Below, piece after piece: positions 10,378 through 19,587 of a stretch of 64,000 nucleotides of DNA. Both the position numbers and the translations under genes were made by a program. The stretch lies in assembly GCA_030704615.1 (NCBI GenBank), contig CM060731.1, positions 6,200,001 through 6,264,000 on the forward strand, given 5' to 3'. Position 1 is the stretch's first letter, and each line of letters opens with the position of its first letter. Source of the DNA: Takakia lepidozioides. Taxonomy: Eukaryota; Streptophyta; Takakiopsida; Takakiales; Takakiaceae. The notes beneath the pieces were generated by a model. It did not search any database. It was given only the letters and a program-made list of their open reading frames with translations, and was not told where the DNA came from.

Positions 10378-13300
10378 GTGAGGAGCCCTTGTTTCCACCG
10401 GAGGAGGAAGAGAAGGAAGTCGTTATACTTTACGAGCACTAGGGACTGGAATAGAGCCAGACATAGAATGAGGATGGAAAGAGTAGACGAAGAGGAAAAG
10501 GAGGAAGAAGAGGGCAAAGAGGAAAGTTTGGCGATGGAAGAGCAGGATTTTGGAGAAGAACAGCAGCCCGCCATACTTCTTAGAACAGGTGAGGAGGAGA
10601 CTGCATCCGAGGGAGAGACGCATGCCAAAGATGATGTTGATGCTGGCCTCATGAAGAAGCAGATAGTGGAAAAGAGGATAGGGGAGATGCTCCAGAACAT
10701 GCTCGGCGTAGAGAGCACTCCGAAGCGCAAAGGGTCTCCGGCGATTGGGGAGTCTTCTGGAGCAGCAAAAAAAAAGGTACAAGTGATGTCCACACCTATT
10801 TGGAAGCTCACAAAGTGCGGCAATGCACATTGTTTGAGACCCACCTTTGTGCTTCATTTTTGATGTGAAAATCGGCCAATTTGGGCCTCTCTGTCTGGTT
10901 CAATCCACCACTGATTGGAATCTCAAACAGTGTGCGGCAACGCACACTGCTTGAGCCCCAACTTTGTGCTTGTTTTTTTTATACGAAAATCGGCCACAAA
11001 CGGGCCCGTCTGTCTGGTTCAATCCACCACTATTTGGAAGCTCAAACAGTGTGCGGCAACGCACACTGCTTGAGCCCCCCTTTTGCCTTGTTTTCTGGTG
11101 CAAGAAACATGACGGACATCCTTGGTGTAGGACAAAAACATTGAACATCCACAACGACATTGGGTTGAAATTTCGAAGGTCGGTTTGCGTTGGACATTGC
11201 AAGTGTCTGAATCCTTCTTGCCCTCGCCTAAGGAACAGCTCTAAATCAAACGAGAATGAGTGGGAAGGGGTGCCCCTGAATCCTTTCACACCAGGGCTTG
11301 CCCCTCCCAAGAGCAATACTTTTGTGTGCAGGTTCTGCAAACTTGCCCCGTCCTGTGTTTCTGTGTGTCACACTCGAATGTACCAGGTGGCACGCCGATG
11401 CAACACAATGACTCGTGCCTGCATTCATATGGGCACACACGAGCATCATGTGTCGAAGGGAAGTTGCAGGGATAACGTTGACATTGCTAGAAATCTTCTG
11501 AAGCATGAATTCCATAATATCCCTTGTGCAACGCCTTCTGCTATAGCGCTTGCAGCTAGCAAGACATTCCTGGAAAAACACATACTGGGTGAAGGGGATG
11601 CGTCACAGCCAATGCTGGATGCAGATTCGCTTGATGCAGTGATGGACCATTTCTTCATATTGAACTCTCCCAATATTCGGAACCAGGTGAATGCACTTAG
11701 AATGGGCACTGGCAGTGCTGGATTCATGGACAACATCATGGACCTAAAACGGAGGAGTCAGTATGAATTCATTCAAAACAATATCTTCCCTGGCCAGGGC
11801 TCGTCCAAGGTGTATTTGTTTGAAAATGTCCACAGTGGGCGAAGGCAGTGGTGTGAACATCGTCCGCCGAATGCAACCTGGAGGAGATTTGGCAAAATGT
11901 TGGTTGATGTTTGATCACTGCAAACGGGTGAAAGGTTGGACAACCATGGCGTGCCATGTGTACAATCCAGTGTACCAGCGTGTGCTCTCCATAGCAATTT
12001 GTGATATGCAGTCAGAAGACACTGAATCCCAAATGCTCATGTGGAATTCTCTCCTGGCCGTCATGCAGCGCAATAGAATGCAAAACACCAATTTTGCGGG
12101 GTTCATGGTTGATAATGCACATGCAAATTTCAATGCAATGCGGCGTGTCTTCGGTTTGGGGGATCCTAAGGTCCCAATGGAAAATAGGGAGCGCACATTC
12201 CTCTTCCATTGGAGTCAATCTCTAGCACGTCATACAAAGCGCTGCATTCGACCTGAGCTAAGTACAAAAATGCCACCTCAATGGGAGAAGCTGAGAGCAG
12301 TTACCAAGCAATCCGGGCTTGGTGGTTCTCCTCTGGTGCTGCTACATGGATCCAGCTAAAGGAGTTGGAGGACTGGTTGGTTTTCTGGCACTTCAGGTAC
12401 AGACTGTGGGGAGCTTTCATGACAACGGTAAGCCTCTTCAATCCCAGAATTGCAAATTTCACTTTGCGTCTTGCCTGTTCCTTTGGGGTTGTTGGATATG
12501 TACTTGCAGTTCCTCTTCCATTTCCATTCGTTCCTCACATTTGCATGCATTGCCTCCTGCATGACAAGTCCTTGGAGGACTTGGCCGACATGCCTTCATG
12601 TAATTTGGCGGAGACAGTTCACAACGCCTGGATGCAGCAGTCTACCAAAGCAGGACGTGACTTGTATGTTGCCACTGCAGATGACATGGTGCGGGCACTT
12701 ACCCAACAAACCAGATACCGCAATTTTCTGATGGGACGGGGCGGAGGCAAGGGCCCTGATACGACTTTGTTGATGCTAAGGGCTGTGAGCAGGTCCGGAG
12801 ACCCATCGAAGATGGCGAGAGCTCTAAACAGGTGCACTGAAGGGTCCCCTTTGCAATCCAGGGTCCCCCATTTGGAAGGCGAGAAAAGGAAATTGAACAC
12901 TCCTCCAGGGTCGGATGGAGATTCCCGTCGCTCGGACAGGGTCAATTTCTCTGTGCCAAAGGTGTCTCCGGTGCAGACTAAATCATGTGCCCGCCCCTTC
13001 CCAGGTGGGTCCTCTTCCAGTGGAGCAGGTGCAAATCATGCAAGCACAACAGCATGAATCCCATTGGAGGAGGTGGTGTCCTTGGTGCATGAATCTGATT
13101 GCATTGACAGTGAGTGGCATATATAACGCACCCCACCAGGATCTAGAGTGGCTTGCATGGCAATTCGGACCCCCTCTTTCAAGAAATGCAAATAAAAAAT
13201 ATGCAAAGGCTCCAGGGGGACTCCAGCTCCAACATTCACAGGGTTGTTCCGACCTTATCATAGTGGGGAGTCAAAGGACCACAAGTTCTGGTTCTGCCCA

Positions 13301-13918
13301 GACGATATAGCACGATGCGTGAAGGGAACAGTTCGTCCTTCGGTGATAATGAAGCCCCCTCCGCCCGCAATTTGGCCTGTGAATCTTGGGTCGTCGCTGT
13401 CATCAACCGAGATAAGCATGCTGGAGGAGGGAGGGTTCCGTCTTGCACGGTCCCTGGTGGTGCCCTCATGCATTTGGGGCACAGATGTGCCACATGCTCC
13501 GGCAATACCTCCACCCGTTGCCGACTCGCACCCAACAAAAAGAGATGGAAAAATAGTGCGCCGTGTCACTTCGGGTGCAGATCACGACTGCAAGATGGAA
13601 TCAGCTAGAATTTTGCAGGCTCCGGTGACTCGTATCACCGAAGTCCCGGCCCCAGGGTATGGACGGATTTACACAGTGTTGTCTGCTGGCTCAGTTCTTC
13701 ATGGGAAAGAATATCACGTTACCGTGGGGAATTTCCCTACGTGCACTTGTCCGGATTTTGTAGCGATGCGTGAGGGTGTTCTCGGCATGAGAGGGAAGTG
13801 GGTCCCCTGCAAGCATCAATATTACATATACCTTATAATTATGTGTTGCGACGGTAAGAGAGACCAATTCATTCACCAAGCCACACTAGGCTATGGAGAA
13901 GTCATCACTCTTCTATAG
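10378..13918 (+). pseudogene. Degenerate MULE-like transposase with SWIM zinc finger
   Basis: The first block (10378-10776) is acidic with a lysine-rich patch PKRK and ends at a possible donor. The next block begins about 11105 after hairpin repeats and reads PWCRTKTLNIHND, CVGHCKCLNPSC and RACIHMGTHEH. The central region holds ICDMQSED, GFMVDNAHANFNAM and FHWSQSLARHTK, comparable in order to the acidic residues and C/H region of Mutator-like transposases. WFSSGAAT and FWHFRYRLWGAFM follow, then an intron (donor about 12427). The end carries CTCPDF...CKH (13744-13820), a SWIM zinc finger. Frame changes near 11822 and 12300 break the gene. The family is inferred from motif order; the exact DDE residues are not proven. 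Confidence 0.65.
10790..11104 (+). repeat. Three hairpin-satellite units, orientation A
   Basis: Hairpins lie near 10808, 10923 and 11039, again about 116 bp apart. In this orientation the loop is GCAA (GNRA type) between the 15-base arms. The units sit between the first and second coding blocks of the MULE-like gene, so they would be intronic on the plus strand. Confidence 0.9.
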
Positions 13919-14910
13919 CGGGACACCTGCTGTGGGGCTCCGCCACATTCTCTGTGAACAGAAACGAGCCATGCCCACTTCCCGTGCTGGTTTCCAGCTT
14001 ATCGCGGTACCAGGGCAATTGCACATTGTAGGCGTCTTTCTCTGAATTGAAATAAAGTGTGACGATCATTCTGAGCTCAAATCTGCATTATGTTCATATT
14101 CCTCTTTTTGTGCAGACATTACAGACATGGTGCATGGTGGCCCCTTTGTTTTGTCCTCGTTTGTCCACGGTAATAGGCCCTCTTCATGCAATCCTCGCCT
14201 ATAGGGCCTGCTTCTCTAGCACATTGGTGCCCCTCACGCTTTACAGCTACAACGTGAGCTCAGCTCCCAGGCTCACGGGGATGGGCTCACGCCGTAGCTA
14301 CGCAGCCCAAAAACTGGTTTTCCAGCAAGGATATGTAAAGGGAGGTAATCTATGGTGCATTAATGGATACCCAATTGGCCACGGCCCCTCGCAATGCGAG
14401 CACTCCGATCGGAGTATCAAGTGCTGGCTTGCGAAGAACTGACAAGACTCACAGTGAGTAAAGAAATCGACTTGCCACCTTATGTGGGCTACGAAAGAGG
14501 CAAACAAAGCACATTGTGCTTAGTGTTTCCTTGTGATACGCTATGTGAATCTCTCTCAGGTTGCCCTTTCACAATAGGAAACAAGTAAGAGTGGGACATT
14601 AAAGTTTAACCTCGGCAAGATCATTTACACGAATTCCATGGAGGAGACCAGTGGCATTTTTCAGCAGCTGTGCCAAAAGTGTTGTTTGTATCCTCCACTT
14701 CCCACACCACCCTTTTATTAGTCTACACATACATTTTTTAAGAGCATGCACACAGTTCAATAAGTACACAATTGCACACTTGCTATTGGGCTTGTGTGGG
14801 TCGTATCATTTTACAAGAAATGGAATAGGGTGGAGACTGACATGCATGTGATATATATCAGAATGCCAATCCTCACAGCCTAATTTGTCCCATTCAATTC
14901 TAAGTCCTAC
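13919..14910. other. Non-coding, with a dispersed repeat copy at about 14300-14565
   Basis: No gene seen. The segment starting AAAAACTGGTTTTCCAGCAA at about 14308 and the later AAAGAGGCAAAC...GTGAATCTCTC part (to about 14560) recur in the same order at 43958-44135, so this is a dispersed repeat of unknown class. Several GCTCACGC words occur at 14225-14295. Confidence 0.5.
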
Positions 14911-15075
14911 CTTGCCTGCACCCAAAAATCCTGACAGAAGAGTGACCGGCACTTTGGCAGGTCTTGACTGGCGTTGCCACGCTCTGGCAGCGAATGCAAC
15001 CAGTGCCAGAAGCAGGCCAGCCCCTACTCCCCAGAATGTTGCTACACGTTGCCTGTCTCTACCATCTGTTGTCAT
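14911..15075 (-). pseudogene. Isolated first exon of a CobW/COG0523-type GTPase
   Basis: The minus strand opens with ATG at 15073-15075 (an upstream Met at 15094-15096 is possible), then a hydrophobic segment of about 17 residues preceded and followed by Arg/Lys, and PAKVPVTLLSGFLGAGK, the Walker A loop typical of CobW/COG0523 metal-chaperone GTPases. A good donor follows directly at 14910. The next exon should begin with the Thr-Thr and Leu-Leu-Asn of the family, but I find none between here and the IMP dehydrogenase gene. This looks like an orphan exon, either captured by a mobile element or cut off by the insertions at 6-14 kb. Confidence 0.6.
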
Positions 15076-15129
15076 ATTCCTGCCATTACAAAACACTTGT
15101 TATATCTTCTTGCCTCTCGGATACATTAG

Positions 15130-15211
15130 CCATGGGGACTGCAGCTACTGGTCGCTTGTTGAGCAGAGTGCCATTCAGGCTGCCCGTGTCCACCAGCTCC
15201 CACTTTGCTGC
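15130..15211 (-). pseudogene. Isolated FHA-domain exon (PP2C/KAPP-like)
   Basis: After an acceptor TTGCAG the minus strand reads KWELVDTGSLNGTLLNKRP, a close match to the phosphothreonine-binding core of FHA domains and most like those of plant PP2C phosphatases of the KAPP type. Only this one exon is visible; neither the upstream FHA strands nor the phosphatase domain were found nearby. The right-hand limit is uncertain because either of two GT sites could be the donor. Confidence 0.5.
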
Positions 15212-17267
15212 CTGCAACCACTCAAATGTCGTCAATCACTCATCTTAATCCAGTCTCTTAGAAACCACTCTTGTTGCCAACTTACACCCTTGTCCAACTG
15301 TTTCGTTTTTCCCGAATTTTTGACTCTCACATCCTCTCCTTCTTTCTTCTTCCTCTATCTCTCTAGGCCTTCGTGCTCCCAGTTAACAACAACCTATCAT
15401 AGCCAGCTTCTTCTCCTTCATTGCCTTCCAGAATAGTAGTGGGAGCACTTCTGACTTCATTCTTAGGTTTCCAAAGCCTTACTCCCATGCCCATGCTGCA
15501 CATACATTGCAATCATGGCACTCCAAAGCACCACATCTCATTTAGCCATATTGTCGAACTCCTCCTTCGCATCAGGCTTGCTATACCCACGTGTACAGCA
15601 GGGGCAGACTTGATCAAATGGCTCAAATGGCCAATGTCATAAACTCAACCATTTCCACCATCTGCCAACAGAAAAGGTTCACTTCCAACCAATTTTTAAA
15701 ACTCCTTGCATGTAAACATCTGCCTTTCTATGCACATCAGGATAAGTCAACTGTGACATTGTAAATGTAAACACCACCTAGTTCTCTTCATTACTTCCCC
15801 ATCTCCCACATGTGTTACCCTTCCCTCTACATCACCGGTGACAAATATTGGTTAAGAAAGGGGGCTACTGTAGCAGTGCCAATTACAACACCAGGCTTTG
15901 TTGTTTTGATGTAAATGCCTCCCTTAAATCCAACAACAGCTGATTGTCATCTGCTTGTAAGATCGCACACATAGCTGCATACCCGGTGGGTTTCAACACA
16001 TAACAGCACTAGGAGGGTTAGTAGCTTGCAGGGACTATGCCCTCAAGAATAAGCCAGCATTAAGAGGGAAGGGTTGGAGAGGATTACTATCTTCCTCTCT
16101 CTTCCAGGTCTCCCTGGCCACAGTAGTTTCCTTTTTGCACTTACTCTGACATGATACATGAAACAAAGGAAAATGTGCTAAATGGGAAGAAAAAAGCACA
16201 CACTCATCATTTCAAGTTTTCTGATTTGCTCCTTGATGGCATGCGGGTCCTTCTTCAGAATCCCCACCTCTCAGACCTTCTTCCTCTCCTTTTTGTTCTG
16301 TAACCAGCCAGCCAGACCAATTAATAAATAGACTCAACAAGATTAACCTTTGCACCCCATCAAATGCGCTAAATTGGCGCAAGGTAGGATTTGCATCACT
16401 GCATGGGTCAGATTAGAATCTGTATTTAAAATTAAATAGTGTAGATGAACGTACAAACACATTTATTTGACCTACATTATGCAATTCAGATAAGAGTGTA
16501 CGAAAACAAGTGAACTCAGAACAATATTGCTAGGGTATTGAGCCATCATAGGCTCCATAACAGAACATCATCTGTAACCAAAATTCATACCTCAACAGTT
16601 TGCTCAAGAGCAAAAAACAATATGCAGAGTACCAGTTCCTCGGACAAAAGGAAACAATGATTTGGTGTCGTCAAGGTGAGGTCTCTAAGGCACAAGATGG
16701 CCCTGCAAAGGTTCTGGACACTTGGAACAACAATTCAGCTTGCAGAATTTCCAGCAAGGGCTTCCCTCTACACCATGTCACAATGGAGACCACATTGCTG
16801 TTGCAATCGGACAAATAAAATCTCAATAGAGGTCACTCAAAATTCAGCAATTAAGTAAGGCCTGCAAGTCAACAAACCCTAAACCCTAAAAGCTGTGTCA
16901 CTCTCCTTCTCTGCTTGTGTAATTTCACTAAAGGTCTGTGGCAAAGGCTACAGCAAACACAATTATTCAGTGAAGAGAATGCCCAACCACTGGTTTACCT
17001 GCTAATGATTCAAGGCATATTGCAAAGGTAAAAATGAGCAACATCTGGCAAGTCTCGATTTACAAGCAAGACCAAAGGATGTCTGCCAGAAGATTGATAG
17101 TGACTTGCTGAATATGTATGACCTTCTGTTGAGAGGGAGAAGAGCAAGGAAGCACCGTGCTCAGGTCCTTTCCATTGACTGGATACAAATGGATTGTGAG
17201 ACAGACCTTAGAAAAGCCAAGATCTTACAACCAGAATCTCTTGTTACTATTCGGATTGCTGTTTCAC
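15212..17267. other. Two kb without a recognisable gene
   Basis: AT-rich sequence with short frames only. A pair of plant telomere-type repeats (AAACCCTAAACCCTAAAA) lies at about 16872-16889. The polypyrimidine-rich stretch 15330-15366 followed by AG resembles a plus-strand acceptor, but no exon could be assigned. Confidence 0.4.
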
Positions 17268-17443
17268 CCAAATGCGAAGTATCCAAGGACTGCAAATGCC
17301 AGGTACAAGAGTAGGATACAAGTCATGCAGCCCCCAAGACAATCCCAAACTTTGGATCTATTCCCCATGCATGATTCAAGAGGAAGAACAAGACTGATGC
17401 CTTCAAACGCATAGATGGCCACTCCAATTGCAAATGGCAGGGT
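17268..17443 (-). pseudogene. Exon of a vacuolar amino-acid permease (AVT3/ANT1-like)
   Basis: The minus strand reads GVAIYAFEGISLVLPLES followed by MGNRSK and two hydrophobic stretches ending AVLGYFAFG, the characteristic middle part of Aa_trans permeases of the AVT3/ANT1 type, which export amino acids from the vacuole. It is bounded by an acceptor (CTATAG before 17443) and a donor GTGAAA after 17268. No other exon of the permease was found. The Harbinger copy at 17563-18861 lies just upstream and may have separated it from the rest of the gene; otherwise it is one of several isolated exons in this region. Confidence 0.65.
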
Positions 17444-17562
17444 CTATAGCCCTGTGAAAGAAAAAGTACAGAAGTTGTGAATTCTGCTTCACTTGCTATA
17501 AGAAACAATGTCAACAAGACCTGATGGAACGAAGATAGTTTAGCAGCTTAACAATGACCTCA

Positions 17563-18861
17563 CTATGCGTGCAAAATATGGCTACATAAAATATCCCGTA
17601 GCTCAGCACCCACATTTTGGACCCGATCGGCAGCTGGTTCTCGATCTTGGGCCAAATGATCCCATTCCCTAATTGCTCCAAGTGCATCCATCTCGTTGAA
17701 CACATCGTCAAAGTCCACTTCTTTGAAGTCCACCAGAATGTTGTAAATAATACAACATGCATGAACAGCCTGTGGCAGGAACTCAATGTGAAGGCCGCTT
17801 CTCCAGCCCACTTCCTTGAAAGTACATTTGAGCCGCCCAAATGCAATTTCACTAAAAATCCTCGCCTTTGACAACTGATGGTTGAACACAGTTTTGGCTC
17901 TAGAGAGAGCCGGAGCATTAGCAGCTCTTTTGTAACTAGGGACAAGGAAGGCAAGGATATACAGCATCACCAAAAAGAATAGGAGGGATCGTATGCCCAT
18001 TGTCCAAAATGACGCTTTCTCCCCGCAGTATCCTCCCCTGAGATGCTGGATGGAAGAGGGGGGAATTGCGCAACACTCTAGAGTCATTCATACTTCCTGG
18101 CTCCCCAACGTAGATATCTATGAATTTAGCATCCGGATCTACAACCCCTTGCAACACCATAGAATAGTATCCCATTCTATTTTGGTAGTCATGTTTGATG
18201 TTGTTTGCAGGGGCTGGATCCTAATTTGTGTACAGTCAAGCACACCAACCACGTTCGGAATTCCAGATCTCATTTCATTTTCAAGCATGGATTTTCTTAG
18301 GGTGTTGCCAGCTTTCCATTGAAGGTGGTGCCCTAATGCAGACACAATGGCGGGTACAACTTGACGCAAAAGGTCATACAATGAAGACGCACCAATCCCA
18401 AATGCCTCTGCGGTAGTTGCTGCCCATATCAATTTGTACAATGCAGCCCCAACCCGCATGGGAATAGATAGAGCCTTGCGATAGTTAGTGTCCTGCATAG
18501 AAATCCAAGGAGCAAGCACATTGCAAAGCCAATTGAATGTCCCTGAACTCATTTTCATGATCATGAGCCATCGTTCATCATCATACTCCAAGAGAAAATC
18601 TTGAAACCATGCTCTAGACCTGTGCTTCACCCACATCCCAGACGGAATAGAACCTCTAGGCTTGAAATACTTTATCATGAAGAGCGTGTTGAGGTTCGAA
18701 CGAAATTGTTGGATGCATTCCTCAAGGGTATCATCTTCGTCCTCCTCCATAATTTGGACTTGTAAAAGCGGTGCTTCCATATGCAAAATTGGTGGGCAAT
18801 GTCCTAATCCAAACAACTTGTCCAAATTATGGAGCACATTCTTGTCCATCACCGGTTCCAT
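17563..18861 (-). mobile_element. PIF/Harbinger transposase (HARBI1-like), frameshifted
   Basis: DDE nuclease of the PIF/Harbinger superfamily. The N-terminal frame (18861 to about 18210) includes WLCNVLAPWI and VVGVLDCTQIRI with the first catalytic Asp. A frame change near 18205 leads to MGYYSMVLQGVVD and GEPGSMNDSRVLRNS with the second Asp. Another frame change near 17955 leads to SRAKTVFNHQLSKARIFSEI and AFGRLK with the third acidic residue. With two frameshifts it cannot make a full protein. Terminal repeats were not identified. Its superfamily matches the Tourist-like MITE at 52.8 kb, although no shared ends were demonstrated. Confidence 0.9.
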
Positions 18862-19587
18862 CCTATGAGCAATGGTAGGGAAAGGGGTTGTGACTCACCC
18901 TTTAAGATGCAATCCAACAACAATATGGGCTCCAAGTCCGAAGTGTGGCTACAGACCCAGCAGCACTGTTGACTTGTTATCCAGCAGGAGAGATACAAAA
19001 TTTACTCCTGTAGAATTGTTTCTGGTAGACAAACTCCCCAATTCCTCTGCTGATGCGATTGTTACTGACAAAAAGAAATGGGTCTTCCTTCGACCATGCC
19101 TCTGCTAGATTCACGCTGGCTTTGGAATTGCGGTGAGTATGCAAAGTCTTCACAAATGTGGAAAGATGGCAGCATCCCTGCAGCTCAAATGTGTGTCTTG
19201 CATAATGCTTGCCCACTTAGCCCCTGCAACAGAGCACCACAGTGAGCAATTACTGGTGTATGGCACTTGGTTGTATTTACTTAGAAGAAAATCTCCACAT
19301 TATACATGAACTGCTGTCAAGCACAAGCCATCAGGGGTCTGGGGAGTTTTCTAGGTTTGTTCTGTAAATGTCCCTAGCATGTACATGTCCGGGCTGATGA
19401 AGCAAAAAAACAAAAATTACATGGCAAACACAATTCGTCAACTGTTATGGTATGTATATGAGAAGTTGAAGTACTGCCTGTCACATTCAATGAAACAAAG
19501 AGTGTCTTTCCGCTTTACTCTTTGTTTACATAATGATAGATTCCAATGTTTCCACACTCCTGCATAATGTCGCGGATGTTGCTGGTT
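18862..19587. other. Intergenic, no gene seen
   Basis: Between the Harbinger copy and the PPR stop codon. A minus-strand frame of 79 codons (18977-19216) has no recognisable domain. Nothing else is supported. Confidence 0.4.

Noticed and set aside
10086-10844. 252-codon minus-strand frame, Ser/Pro/Leu-rich
   Set aside because: Mostly antisense to the acidic first block of the MULE-like gene and the hairpin repeat; no domain.
15205-15440. Continuation of the CobW gene upstream, making the FHA segment part of the same protein
   Set aside because: The FHA frame closes before the CobW Met and the two domains are not known together; they are treated as separate fragments.
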